Counted from the first letter of the stretch, positions 1 through 11,666 are shown. The stretch is DNA of 64,000 nt from Vitellaria paradoxa (GCA_019916065.1 CM034234.1:11596520-11660519); one strand, 5' to 3'. Notes: generated by a model not told the origin, from the letters alone. Made by a program: numbers and translations.

Positions 1-176
1 AATCATATATTTTATGTTTCTTTCAAAGTTTAGTGTAATTGCTAGCATTGTGTTCTCTTGTGATCATAAGCAAACAACTGGAATTAATGAATCTTCTCCT
101 CGGTCATATATTTTCCCCTCCAATATGGTCATCGTTTCACTCTCTTGACTACCTTTGATTTTTTGTTTCTAATTTA
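1..176. other. AT-rich flank
   Basis: I see no gene or repeat structure here. Its last three bases, TTA at 174-176, are the left target-site duplication of the adjacent transposable element. Confidence 0.5.
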
Positions 177-564
177 CACCACTACAGATTGGCCAATCGG
201 CGAGTGGAAAACTCGGACGACCGCTTTTGGCGGTCACTATAACGTTATTAGTGACCGCTTAAAGCGGTCGCTATATTGGGCGTCGCTAATCAAGTGCGCA
301 AAAGGAAAGGCGACGGAAAAATTCGAGACGGTCGCTAATATCTTTTAGGCGACAATATTAGTGAAGCGGTCGCTAATGCTTTAATTATATCGGGCAGAAC
401 GCCCCTCTCTTTTTCCTTTCTTTCCCTCCCTCTTTTTCCTCTCCCTCCCCCGCGCTCTCTCCTCTCTCCCCCCTGCCCCTCTCTCCTCCCTGCCTTCCTC
501 CCTTTGCCGCCGTTGCCGTAACCGGATGCTGGCCGCCACCGCCACCGGTAAATTCTCCCTCTCT

Positions 565-598
<34 letters not shown>

Positions 599-1286
599 CT
601 TTCTCTTGTTCTTTGTCTCTCTCTCTCTCTCTTGCTCTCTCTCACTAACAATTTTTTCTTTTTGTGTATTAGAGTTATTTGGAGGCCTCATTACCACACC
701 ACCAGGTTTGATTTTTTTTTTTTAGTTTGAATTTTTTTTTATTTTTTGATTTTTCTGTTTATTATTGGATGAATGTAAATAATTTTTTTGTTTTTGTTTT
801 TGTGGTTGGGGTTTGCTAATTCATCTATGCATGCATGTATATATTATTGTGTGTGTGTTTTTTTTTACTTACTCATTAATTTGTTAGTTTCATATATATG
901 CTGTTAATGTTGGATGTTGGTTGTTTGATTGGAACGTTTTTTTTTGAATTGTTGGTTGTGAAATGTAATTTTAATTGTTGAAATGTTGCTGTTGAATTTT
1001 TTTTTTACTGTGTAATGTAATTTTTTTATGTATTTTTTTAAATTTTTGTATGTTGCTATTTTTTTGTTTTTTCTATTTTTTTTAATTTTTTTATGTATTT
1101 CTAGCGGTCGCTAATTGTCTGACGTTTTTAACTCAAGCGGTCGCAAGCGCGGTCGTAAAAAATTTAGCGACCACCTAACACTTTTTAGCGACAACCTAAA
1201 TACGACTCGCTTGTGACGGTCGCTAAGCCGTCGTTAATACTTTTAGCGGTCGCTGACGGTCGCTAATGCCCCTCTTTCCACTGGTG
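177..1286. mobile_element. non-autonomous DNA transposon with GCGGTCGCTAA subterminal repeats
   Basis: The element is bounded by TTA on both sides (174-176 and 1287-1289), a 3-bp target-site duplication. The left end reads CACCACTACAG and the right end, reverse-complemented, CACCAGTGGAAA, so only CACCA is shared exactly. Many copies of AGCGGTCGCTAA and its complement lie within about 200 bp of each end (205-380 and 1103-1267), the subterminal-repeat organisation known from CACTA (En/Spm) elements; a 3-bp duplication fits CACTA or PIF/Harbinger. The interior is a CT-rich tract, then T-rich DNA with no transposase ORF. The superfamily is uncertain; the boundaries are fairly well supported. Confidence 0.6.
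557..648. repeat. (CT)n microsatellite and pyrimidine-rich tract
   Basis: Runs of CT dinucleotides lie inside the DNA transposon and continue a pyrimidine-rich stretch from about 390. The arginine-rich minus-strand reading frame across it is a by-product of base composition, not a gene. Confidence 0.85.
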
Positions 1287-1289
1287 TTA

Positions 1290-3035
1290 TATATATGTCT
1301 ATACTTGTTAATATATATATATATATATATATATATCAATTATATGCATATAAATCAGTTGTTGTCCGTACAACATGTTGCGCATGTGCAATTTCAATTT
1401 TGATTTGTTACATTTAGGTGGTGCTAGCCAGAAAGGTGATCCTTCCGCCATGCAAAACAAAAGAGTACTAATAAATAAGAATGTAAATGTATATAGCAAT
1501 GCTATATTCAAGACGTCTCATTTCATATTTAGTCTTTTATATATAGCATTATATATATCCATAGATTTACACATATAATTACACAAATAATGATAATAAT
1601 GTTGAAAAAATAGTGTTCCTTTTCACTTTTTTTTTTTTTGGATGTTTAGTACTAGCTAACTAGTGAAATTCATTGGATTTGCGTTCAGCTTGTATCTTTG
1701 AAACGACCATTTTCCTAAATTACACCAATTAACTTTGTAAATCACAATTGAACCTTATTCATTCGGTTGGACTACATCCACTGCATAATTATCCGGCACC
1801 TTTCATCGTTTATATTTTAGCCGTTGATTTTCAAATAAAAAACATCATCCTACGACTATGATAATTTTGAACAAAATACATTGGTGACTATGAATAGTCA
1901 TCAATACAATTTAGATAGGTGGTGACTTATAAAAAAAAAAAAAGAAAAAAACAAAACAAGACAAGACGATGTAGATTAAATCTTATTCATTTCTCTATTG
2001 TGCAGATTATGGCCGGTTTCTCAAGTTTCCATGCATTCAATGAACAATTTCAAGTGAGAAAATTGACCCTTCAGAACCTTTACAATTCCGGGATAGGGGG
2101 GGTGTATTGTCTTTTGTACTTCAACGTTGAAATGTAAATGTTCAACGGCCATATTTTTTTTTTAAATGATCAATAATGGAATTATATTTTAATCAAGTTA
2201 ACTTAGAAAATTAAATTTTTTGGAGACAATATATTACCATTTGTTCAGCAACAAAAACTTCGTTGCCAGAGTTGCCCTCCACATCAACTGAAAATCCAAA
2301 AGCGAGTTTGCTAAGTACAAAAAAACAGAAGGTTATGGTCAGAGAATGGGTCCCCGACCAAAAAATCCTCCGATAGTAAAGTTAGTAAGAGCTTGAAGTA
2401 TATTTAAAGAAAGTAAAGAAGCAAATATTAAGTTGACAATAGAGAACGTACCTAAATTTTAAAACTGAGTGTTGTATTTATAGTTAGTCGATATGAATAA
2501 ATTAATAAACAAATGATCGAATTGTAATCATTGTGTATCCTATGTGTATATAATAAAATACGCAATAATCTTTCCCTCTTTAAATACTTTTCAATTTACA
2601 TTTAATGCCTCCTATTCTATATTTAATGCGCGTGGGTAAATTGAGCGTCTGAGGAGACTGAAGTTGCCTTCCTAGACGTCCAAATATCATATCTATCTGT
2701 CACTTGTAATGAGGTGAATTAACTAAGTTAACTTTTAAGTAATAAATTTAGTTCATTTATTACTATTTTGTATTTATGGTTAGAATCACACTAACTTGAT
2801 TTCAAAATGGAACCCAATTTCAATTATCCTTTATCTACCCAGCCTCGCCGAGCACTTTCCGATCGCGCTCGGCAGCACGCCACGTGTCTAGAGTTATTTT
2901 TATACTAACACCATTGAATATTCATACTTCAACAACTAAAATGTAAAAAGTACTATGGCCTCATCTATCCCTGCAATTCGAGCGAGACCATTGGAGATAT
3001 ATAGTTCATTGAAGATATATATATATATATATATA
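1290..3035. other. AT-rich intergenic DNA
   Basis: There is a (TA)n run near 1311-1335, short unsupported ORFs and a (TA)n run at 3017-3035 into which the next element is inserted. A CACGTG motif occurs at 2881-2886 but no gene is visible nearby for it to serve. I recognise no coding sequence. Confidence 0.5.
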
Positions 3036-3239
3036 TGTTGCGCACCAAATTGTGCCGCGCCACCGCCGGCCCGCCTGGCCGATATTGTCCCCCTCCTGCG
3101 GCCCGGCTCCAAGGGCGTCGGGGGTTTTGTTTCCTGCTGTGGGGAAAAAGCTTCGATACCAGTGGGAGGAGATGAAACTCCTTATAAGGTGACCTCAGTC
3201 CCTGACTCCAGTCGATGTGGGACAAAACTGGACGCAACA
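3036..3239 (+). repeat. 5' LTR of miniature LTR element
   Basis: TGTTGCG...CGCAACA ends. It contains TTATAAGG near 3182, the likely core promoter. Read on the minus strand, GTCCCACATCG followed by that TATA resembles the USE plus TATA arrangement of plant snRNA promoters. Confidence 0.7.
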
Positions 3240-3300
3240 TGGCCCCCCAGTCGGGGACTGGGGGACCACAGGCCACATCGGACCTGCATGGGCCACCAAA

Positions 3301-3504
3301 TGTTGCGCACCAAATTGTGCCGCGCCACCGCCGGCCCGCCTGGCCGATATTGTCCCCTTCCTGCGGCCCGGCTCCAAGGGCATCGGGGGTTTTGTTTCCC
3401 GCTATGGGGAAAAGGTCTCGATACCAGTGAGAGGAGATGAAACCCCTTATAAGGTGACCTCAGTCCCCGACTCTAGTCGATGTGTGACACATCTGGACGC
3501 AACA
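3301..3504 (+). repeat. 3' LTR of miniature LTR element
   Basis: Same length and ends as the 5' copy. The GTGGGAC part of the antisense USE-like motif is mutated to GTGTGAC here. Confidence 0.7.
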
Positions 3505-4076
3505 ATATATATATATATTGTAATCCGCAAGTGAATATAAGAAATTCTAATGGCTTCTAAGAATTGGTTTGCCATCCCTGTCATTTTATTTTAATTAAAA
3601 TAAAATTTTAATAAAAATCTCATGTTTCCCACTTCTAGTATTACAATACGTACACTGGGGAATTTTCGGTGGAACAGTGGATGGGGCAAATATTTGGAAG
3701 AGGGCGAAGAGAATTGGGGAGGTGGAACAATTTCTATTAATTTTTTTAATTGGCTTATACAAAATTATAAAAAACGGAGCTATCTTCTAAACTACCTATA
3801 TATTAATGCAACTACAACTGCATGCATTATTAATCTCATCTACTATCTTCTAAACCACCTATATATTAATACAACTACAACTGCATGCATTATTAATTTC
3901 ATTTACCAACTACTATGCTACGTACCTTTCTAAATTTAATCCTAATTATTAAATGAATTCAACTAAATTTAAATTTTTAAACTTATTTATTACATAAATA
4001 AAATATTAATTTATTACACATTGGACGTTAACACGTCATTTCTCCTACCTTAATTAACCGGGTAGAATAATAAATA
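3505..4076. repeat. intergenic DNA with a 63-bp tandem duplication
   Basis: A unit starting TATCTTCTAAAC at 3781 is repeated from 3844 with few changes (period 63 bp); both units contain CTGCATGCATTATTAAT. The rest is AT-rich DNA lying 3' of the minus-strand subtilase and would hold its terminator and 3' UTR, which I cannot delimit. Confidence 0.6.
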
Positions 4077-6371
4077 TCACCATGTCTTGAACATTGGCGA
4101 CACGGCAATGGGGCTTCGCACAGTGTGATTTCCCTCATCTTCAATCCAAATAATTGAACCAAACGTCACACTCCTTTCCCTGTCACTAGTATAATGTATG
4201 GTAAGAAAGTAGGTCTGCTTATCATATTTCCTCCGAAAGACCAGCGTCTCCGGCGAGACAGTGACGGTGGAGCCTTTGGGCGCCGCCACCTTAACCCTGT
4301 ACTTCGCCGCACCATCGCCAACATTGGTGACAGTCCTTTCAAATTTCCGCACCACCATCCCGGTTCCTTTCGAGTACAAAGCAATAAACGATGGGTAATT
4401 GAGATCATCAGACGGGTTCGAGCAACGGTAACCCTTCGATCTCGTAATAGTCAAGATTTGATTCTTAGTGAAGTTCGTGTGGCAGAGGAGATTCACATAG
4501 TCCTGCGGAGTGGCATCATATATAAGTCCAGGATCAAGTGCTCGGTTCGGATCAACTTGACCAGCTCCCATTGCTAGCGGAGTAGCAATATCAAAAGCCA
4601 AACCAATGTCTCGAATTTGATCACCTGTGTTGTCAAGTGGGTCCGCGGTAGTCACCATCGCGGACCTGATCGCAGCCGGACTCCAGCTTGGGTGTGCACC
4701 TTTTAGGAGTGCCGCGATTCCTGAAACATGAGGGCAAGACATCGATGTACCAGTTGCCATGTTGAAGTCACTCGACAAGCCTATGTTCGGACCAATTGAG
4801 GAAGCAACTGAACCTGGAATCCACGAGGCCAGAACTAGCGTTCCGGGAGCCATCAAATCCGGCTTCAAAATCCAAGGATAGCTCGGCGAAGGACCTCTCG
4901 AGCTGTAGGAAGCAACCGCCGGTGCAGGCTTGGTCCCAACCATGGTCTGTTGAAAGACAATACTAGCCGTTGGTTTAGCATTATTTTGGGCATATTTGAT
5001 CACGGCTGAGCCATCCTTGGGCCTAATTACCACCCCGGGATAAGAAAAATAACTGTCCTCGGAAATTTCAGGGTCGTCGGAAATAAATATAGCTGCGGGA
5101 TAATTTGAAGCTGAAATTTGATTAATTTGGGTGAAGAAAGGAACTGTGTTGTCGTTACATATGATGATTCCCCTGGGGGCTTTAGAGGCTTTAGACAACA
5201 AGTGTGTTGAATTGCAAGGTTTTAGGGATTTGTTGTACACGAGAGGGAGGTCGTTGACCAAGGCCCTCGCCGGAAACATGGACCATCCGGAGATGGTTAA
5301 GCCGTTCCCCAGCGTCAAAGTTCCGGCGAACCTCCGGTCTATGGAGCCGGCGGCGACGGTCATGACCCACGGAATTCCGTTGTGTAAGCGTGAAAGGAAA
5401 GGCCCTGCATTTCCTGCAGAGGTGGAAACAAACACACCCTTTTCCATTGCTCCGAAAGAAGCTATGGCAATTGGGTCTTCATACAAAGGAACAACATCGA
5501 AACCCATTGAAATGGAGATCACATCAACCCCATCGGCGACTGCTTGGTCTATTCCGGCGAGGACGTCGGAAGCATATCGTCCTTCTCCTTCATCCCACAA
5601 GACCTTATAAATTGCCAACCGGGCTCTCGGGGCGACCCCTCTGGCTTTTCCGGGGGCGTAGCCGAAGTAGGAAGCGCCTTCGACGTAGTTTCCGGCGACT
5701 GTTGAGGAAGTGTGGGTCCCATGGCCGTCGGTGTCCCTTGCGGAGTTCATGCTGATTGTGATGCTGGGATTTGCTGCTTTAACCCCTTTGTTGAAGTACC
5801 TCGCTCCAATGAGCTTCAAGTTACATAATGAAGAATTGAACTCTTGTCCTTCTTCACACGTCCCTTTCCACCTAGAGGGAACTTTTGTCATCCCTTCGTC
5901 CTCGTAGCTCTTGCTCTCCGGCCAGATGCCGCTGTCGATGACGCCGACGATGACGTCTTTTCCGCAATCGGCGGCCGGCCAGAGGCCGGTGACGGGATTG
6001 AGAGAGAGGAACTCGAAGGTGTGGGTGGTGTCAATCGTGACTTGCCTGTCACCGTAACCGGAGAGGAACCCCGGAGACTTCTCCAGAGTCTCCATTTCCT
6101 GTTTTGATAGAACTGCGCTGAACCCGTGGATTGCGTTGTCGTAAGTGTAGAGGAGACTTGGAGTGGATTGAAAGCCGTCGGATGTTGCAGGAGTCGGAGA
6201 CTTGATAGAATCAACGGTTGAGGAGTACCAGTCGTGGGGGCTATTGAATGCCTTGGGCATGGCTGACTTGTCCATGTGAACAATATAGGTGGACTCCTCT
6301 GCTGCTGAGACTAACCCAATGTAGAGAGCCGAAACAACCCATGCAAATTTGAGAAGATGAACCAGCTCCAT
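4077..6371 (-). CDS. subtilisin-like serine protease, SBT1 group
   Basis: An intronless 764-residue secreted serine protease of the plant subtilase (S8A) family. Residues 1-24 are a hydrophobic signal peptide; 27-112 an inhibitor I9 propeptide, with maturation expected just before TTHTFEF. Catalytic residues are Asp146 (VIDSGIW), His217 (GHGTH), the oxyanion Asn321 (SAGNAGP) and Ser543 (GTSMSCPH). A protease-associated insert occupies about 370-480 and a fibronectin-III-like C-terminal domain about 650-760. The length is normal and no lesion is visible. Spacing and wording (FNSSLCNLKLIGARYFNKG) resemble the Arabidopsis SBT1.9 branch; the assignment within SBT1 is inference. Such proteases act in the apoplast on cell-wall or peptide substrates; the substrate here is unknown. 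Confidence 0.95.
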   Translation of the reverse strand: MELVHLLKFAWVVSALYIGLVSAAEESTYIVHMDKSAMPKAFNSPHDWYSSTVDSIKSPTPATSDGFQSTPSLLYTYDNAIHGFSAVLSKQEMETLEKSPGFLSGYGDRQVTIDTTHTFEFLSLNPVTGLWPAADCGKDVIVGVIDSGIWPESKSYEDEGMTKVPSRWKGTCEEGQEFNSSLCNLKLIGARYFNKGVKAANPSITISMNSARDTDGHGTHTSSTVAGNYVEGASYFGYAPGKARGVAPRARLAIYKVLWDEGEGRYASDVLAGIDQAVADGVDVISISMGFDVVPLYEDPIAIASFGAMEKGVFVSTSAGNAGPFLSRLHNGIPWVMTVAAGSIDRRFAGTLTLGNGLTISGWSMFPARALVNDLPLVYNKSLKPCNSTHLLSKASKAPRGIIICNDNTVPFFTQINQISASNYPAAIFISDDPEISEDSYFSYPGVVIRPKDGSAVIKYAQNNAKPTASIVFQQTMVGTKPAPAVASYSSRGPSPSYPWILKPDLMAPGTLVLASWIPGSVASSIGPNIGLSSDFNMATGTSMSCPHVSGIAALLKGAHPSWSPAAIRSAMVTTADPLDNTGDQIRDIGLAFDIATPLAMGAGQVDPNRALDPGLIYDATPQDYVNLLCHTNFTKNQILTITRSKGYRCSNPSDDLNYPSFIALYSKGTGMVVRKFERTVTNVGDGAAKYRVKVAAPKGSTVTVSPETLVFRRKYDKQTYFLTIHYTSDRERSVTFGSIIWIEDEGNHTVRSPIAVSPMFKTW

Positions 6372-6428
6372 TGATTGCTTGGCTACTAAAGCTTAAGATT
6401 TTGCTTAAAGACTACATGTATTGAGCTA

Positions 6429-6436
6429 TATTTATA
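6429..6436 (-). promoter_or_regulatory. TATA box of the subtilase
   Basis: TATAAATA on the minus strand, 58 bp upstream of the ATG at 6371, implying a short 5' UTR. A MITE ends only about 20 bp further upstream, so the native promoter is cut off there. Confidence 0.55.
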
Positions 6437-6455
6437 CCTGCTATGTAACTTCTAT

Positions 6456-6875
6456 GGGCCCATTTGACGCTCTAAACAATGTGAAAAGCACCAAAAATTT
6501 TTAAAAATTTTTTAAATTTTTTAATACATTTTATATTCCTCGTAATTTGTAAAATTTTTATAAATTTATATATGTCTACATATACCAATAAATTTTTTAC
6601 AAATCCCAATAATATTTCACAAATCTCAATAATTTTTTTATAAATTTCAATAACTTTTTAACCACTTTTAATAAATTCTAACATAAAACTATTCCAACGA
6701 AACAAAAAGAACTATTTGAACGATTTTTCTCCCCAAAAAGTTGATGTAAAAATCAAAAGGTTTTACTATTCATCTCTGAAAAATATGGTTTGGTGACTAG
6801 GTGCCAAACACCAGAAAAGTTGTCCAAACCACATTTTTCGCTGCTTTTTGTTATTTTTCGCCATGCCAAACAAAC
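6456..6875. mobile_element. MITE-like repeat (family A)
   Basis: An AT-rich element starting GGGCCCATTTGACG and ending CCATGCCAAACAAACA. Its interior repeats phrases such as CAATAATTTTTTACAAAT found in the copies near 12.0, 13.2, 14.0, 26.2 and 62.6 kb. It has no ORF. The ends are degenerate and the exact limits are uncertain. It lies directly upstream of the subtilase TATA box. Confidence 0.5.
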
Positions 6876-7100
6876 ATTATATATAATATCATCTTCATTT
6901 GATATAGGTTGAGTTTGGAAAAAAAAGTTAACTTTTTTCTTTTTGTGTCTGAAAGGAAAAAAAATTTAATTTTTTAGTAACTAGTTTTTTCGTTTTTTTT
7001 TTTAACACTTTTACCTTTCAAAATTTAAAAGAATTTTAAAATATAAGAGGATAAATTTAACCATTTAAAAAAAAAAGAAAACTTAAAAACTAGTAGCGGG
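6876..7100. other. AT-rich spacer
   Basis: Short A/T-rich sequence between the MITE and the copia element; nothing recognisable. Confidence 0.5.
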
Positions 7101-7300
7101 TGATAAGATAGGTGATCAAGGCTAAAGTGTATGAGAGTTATTGTACAATACAGCTGTATCAGATAATTTCTCTTATAACTATTTCTGTTAGTAAGGGTAA
7201 CCAATCTAGTTAGTTAGGACCTACCTCTTTTCTATATAAACTATATTGTGTAATGATCAATTGAATATATGAGAATAATATAGCTTTCAGTTTTTCTTCA
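7101..7300 (+). repeat. 5' LTR of copia element I
   Basis: Starts TGATAAGATAGG and ends TTTTTCTTCA, with TATATAAAC near 7242 as the probable core promoter. Confidence 0.9.
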
Positions 7301-7313
7301 TGGTATCAAAGCC
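7301..7313 (+). other. primer-binding site of copia element I
   Basis: TGGTATCAAAGCC lies directly against the LTR. It is the initiator-Met tRNA primer site usual for plant copia elements, with one change from TGGTATCAGAGCC. Confidence 0.85.
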
Positions 7314-7335
7314 CTAAAAGCTCAAACGAGCTTCA

Positions 7336-10300
7336 ATGGCGTCTTCTTTATCTTCATCCCTTCCACAAAATCTCACATTTCTTCTATCAAATTTTACATC
7401 CTTTATTACAGTGAAACTTGATTCCACCAATTTCATCGTGTGGAAATCACAAATCGAAAATGTTTTACGAGCCACTGATCTAATTGGTTTCATTGATGGT
7501 TTGAATGCACCGCCACCTGAGATGATTGTTGATTCTAAGAATAGGAAGGTTGATAATCTAGAATATAATCAATGGATTTCAATAGATTGGCACCTGTTGA
7601 GCTGCATCATCGCAATGCTATCACCAACAGTCTATTCAAACATCCTTCATCTTCAAAGATCTCAAGAAGTCTGGGAGTTTCTAATCAAAAGATTCACGAT
7701 AGTATCTAGATCTCACATTCATCATCTGAAAAACAAACTCAGTAGCATCAAGAAATGATCAAATTCGGTAGAAGCTTATCTCCAACAGATTAAAGATATA
7801 ACAAGCCAATTGGCTTTAGTTTCTTCTGCAATTAGTGATGAAGATTTGATACTCATTGTTCTTAAGAGTCTACCTGAAGAGTACTCTACCTTCAAAACTA
7901 CAATTAGGGCCAAATCTGAGACAATCACCATAGATGAAGTATGTTCACTACTTTGTGCTGAAGCAATTCATATAGAGTCTGTTCATAAAATGAATCCTCT
8001 TGATCCAACTGTTGCATTTGCCGCTATAAACAAAAGAAAACCTACCAACACCAGTCCTAATTTCAGTTACGGATCAAATTCTGGATATAGACCACATCAG
8101 AGTTTTAACAGAAATTGAAGGAACTTCAGAGGCAATTATAAAGGCAATTTTCAAGGAAACTTTCATGGTGGTAACAAGCCATACTCTTGGCAACATTTCA
8201 GTGCTAATTTTCGAGGACCAATTCAACCTGTAAACTTCAATGGTGGCAGCCCTAGTTCTGGAAATACTGGTATGGAATGCCAAATATGTGGCAAAGGAAA
8301 TCATGTAGCTTTTGATTGCTGGCATCGCATGAATCCTAATTTTAAACCATCAATGCCCTATATCATACCCAATGCTCATCTACAACAAAGAGCATATTCA
8401 GCGTACACTCAACCACCTCGGATACAGAGCTCCACACCATGGTTTGTTGACTCTACAACCACAACACACATGACTAATGATTTGAGCAACTTGCAACTCT
8501 ATCAAACTTATCAAGGCCCTGATCAGGTTACTGTTGGCAATGGCAACACTCTGGACATACAAAATTCTAGGACTGGTATTCTTCCAACTCCTCATCACCA
8601 TTTCAGGCTTGACAATGTGCTTCATGTTCCACATTTATCATCTAATCTCTTATCAGTTCATCAACTTACGAAAGATAACAATTGCTCCATTACTTTTACC
8701 AAAAATTCCTTTGTGATACTGGACAATCACACGAAAGCCACTCTATGTAAAGGTGATCATGTGAATGGCCTATATCAGTTTCCAAGCTATCTCTCACCAT
8801 CTGCACACATCAGCACCGCTCCATCTTCACAAACTTGGCACAAAAGGTTGGGGCATCCATCTAAAGCCAAGCTTCATCAAGCTCTCAAGAATTGTAGTCT
8901 GTCTTTCAATAATGATTTTTCTTCTCTTTGCACACACTGTTGTGTAGCCAAAAGTCACAAACTTCCATTTACTTTGTCTAATTCTAGAGTTAATGTTCCT
9001 TTAGCCTTGATACACTCTGATGTTTGGGGGCCATTTACTCATGCTAATTCTGAATATACATACTATGTCATTTTCATTGATGATTTTAGTTCCTTTACAT
9101 GGCTTTGTCCTTTGAATTACAAAAGTGAAGTATTCTCCACTTTCTTACAATTTAAGGCCTTTGTGGAAAAACAATTTGGATTTCCTTTGAAAATTTTGAG
9201 AAGTGATGGTGGTGGTGAATACACCAGCACTAAATTCAAACAGTTGTTTTTATCTCAAGGCATACTTCACCAACTTAGTTGTCCTCATACATCTTCCTAA
9301 AATGGAATTGCAGAAATGAAGCATAGGCATCTCATTGAAACCATAATTGCCCTATTTCACCACTCATCCATTCCACTTTCATTTTGGTTTGAAGCCCTTT
9401 TTACAGCTACTTATCTCATTAACAGACTGCTTACTACAAAACTAGACAATATTAGTCCATTTGAAACTTTATACCACAAAAAATCAGATTATAACTTCCT
9501 CAAAGTGTTTGGATGCCTATGTTTTCCTTGGCTTCGACCTTATACTTCCCATAAAATCCAACCTAGATCTACTCCATGTGTCTTTATTGGCTATCACCCA
9601 GCTGCAAAGGGATATAGGTGTCTTGACACCTCCACAGGACACATTTATCTCTCTAGGCATGTAGTGTTTGATGAAAATGTCTTCCCATTTGCATCATCTA
9701 CTTCCTCACCTCCTCCCACTCTTACCTAACTTCAACAATTTTTTTGGTCTTCCTCATCTCAACCAACTTCTTCCACAGTGCTTACTTCATCTCATCTTTC
9801 TCACTATATACCTTCATTCCATTCACTTAGGCAGTCTTCACATATATTATCACCAAAGTCTTCCACTCCACCTATATCATTACCTTCATTGACATCTAAT
9901 CACATATCCCAATCTCCCACTCAACCAACACTAGACTCATTAATTCCTTACTCTCCTTTACATCTCACCATAGAAAATTCTGCTACCTTTCCATCTTCCT
10001 CACCTCCCAATTCTCATCCTCTACCTCCTACCAATACCTATCCTATGCTTACCTGATCAAAACATGGTATTCATAAACCTAAACATCCAATGTGTCTCTC
10101 TGCTCTTGCTCCTCCTATCTCATCCAATTCCATCACTGAACCAAAATCCCACAAAGAAGCACTCTTGTCACTTGATCGGTCTGCGGCAATGTTAAAAGAA
10201 TACAAAGCCCTTCAAAATCAAGGCACTTGGTCTTTGGTTACTGCTCCACCATCAAAAAACATTATTGGTTGTAAGTGGTTATTCAAAATTAAGCGTAATG

Positions 10301-11655
10301 CTGATGGTTCTATTGCTCGCTATAAAGTAAGATTAGTTGCTAAGGGGTATTTGCAAGAGGAATGTATTGATTATCAAGAAACTTTCAGTCCAGTGGCCAA
10401 GCAGCCCACTGTCAGGATATTGTTCTCTTTGGCTTTTTTACTTTAATTGGTCCATACAACAACTTAATGTGTCCAATGCTTTCCTACATGGACTTCTCAA
10501 TGAGGAGGTCTACATGACTCAACCCCCTGGTTTTGAAACTGATTCTTCTTCTCATTTGGTTTGTAAACTCCATAAAGCCCTCTATGGCCTCAAACAGGCC
10601 CCTAAGGCCTAGTACTCCACCTTTTCGTCTTCTCTTATCTCTCTTAGCTTTGTAAATAGTCATTGTGACCCCTCTCTCTTTGTTTAAAAAACCATCTCCA
10701 CCATTACATACCTTCTTGTTTATGTAGATGACATCCTTCTTACTGTCCCACATCCAATCCCTCATTTCTCGGTTGAACTCCACCTTCTCCTCAAAAGACC
10801 TTGGTCTTGTTTCCCATTTCCTTGGTATTTCAGTCACTCATAACCCTACTGGTTAATTCCTTTCACAATCTAAATATGCCATTGACATTCTAGCCAAAGT
10901 TGGCATGACTGAGTGCAAACCCATTTCCTTTCCCTTATCCATTAAACCATCCACTGCCCCTCATGCTCATGATCCATATCCTAATCCCAGTCTTTATAGA
11001 ACTCTGGTCAATGCACTACAATACCTTACCATCACACATCCAGACTTAGCTTTTGCTGTTAACCAAGCATGTCAACATATGCACTCTCCCACCATTTCTC
11101 ATTTTGCTGCTGTCAAAAGGTTGCTGTGTTATGTCAAATGCACTATCTCTTTTGGCCATCATTTTACACCTGGTAACTTTACCCTCAATGTCTTCACTGA
11201 CTCAGACTCGGCTTGTGATTCCTCTGATAGAAAGTCAACAGCTAGTTTTTGTGTTTATTTGGGCAATAACCTCATATCTTGAGCTGCCAAAAAGTAACCC
11301 ACTGTGGCAAAATCCTCCACTGAAGCCGAGTATCGTGCTATGGCCCAAGCAGCTGCGGAAATGTCTTGGCTTCAGATGTTACTGTATGATTTGCACATTC
11401 ATCCTCCCTCTCTTCCCATCATGTGGTGTGACAACATCTCTGCTCTATCTCTCACCTTAAATCCTGTATTTCATGCTAGAACAAAACATATCGAAGTCGA
11501 TTACCATTGTACGTGAACAAGTTGCCAACAAGAAGCTGTCAGTCCATCATATTGCCTCTTCAGATCAGATAGCTGACATTTTCACAAAACCCTTATCCAT
11601 TTCTCGTTTTCACTTTCTTCAGTCCAAGTTGTTAGGTGGGAATCCATCCAATAGC
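7336..11655 (+). pseudogene. gag-pol remnant of copia element I
   Basis: Gag begins at 7336 (MASSLSSSLPQN) with a copia gag domain. In-frame stops end the frame at 7756-7758 and again at 8116-8118. A CX2CX4HX4C zinc knuckle (CQICGKGNHVAFDC) is near 8278. The protease motif at about 8443 reads VDSTTTTHM rather than the usual DSGA, so the active-site loop is altered as well. The integrase shows HSDVWGP and later AEMKHRH, split by a stop at 9298-9300. The RT keeps YVDDIL near 10722 but has frame breaks near 9727, 10054, 10444 and 10609. RNase H (KSSTEAEYRAMAQ) is at about 11310. No full domain set survives. Confidence 0.9.
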
Positions 11656-11666
11656 TTGCGGGGGGA

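Larger units (their letters stand above)
3036..3504 (+). mobile_element. TRIM/SMART-like miniature LTR retrotransposon
   Basis: Two direct repeats of exactly 204 bp (3036-3239 and 3301-3504) flank only 61 bp of internal DNA. Each repeat starts TGTTGCG and ends CGCAACA, an inverted repeat of the LTR TG...CA type. I count about 14 mismatches between them (about 93% identity). The internal segment starts TGG, as expected of a primer-binding site, and ends in a purine-richer stretch. Both outer flanks are TA microsatellite, so the 5-bp duplication (ATATA) cannot be placed exactly. There is no coding capacity. It lacks the 5S-like motifs of the Cassandra TRIM family. The unusual GC content (about 60%) contrasts with its surroundings. 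Confidence 0.75.

Noticed and set aside
385..651. Arg/Glu-rich 88-codon ORF
   Set aside because: It is the translation of a CT/GA microsatellite inside a transposon.
3036..3504. Cassandra TRIM with 5S rRNA promoter
   Set aside because: I could not find the 5S A box, intermediate element or C box in either LTR.
2955..3534. Proline/arginine-rich ORFs on both strands
   Set aside because: They coincide with the duplicated GC-rich LTRs of a miniature LTR element; the similar ORFs on each copy are repeat copies.
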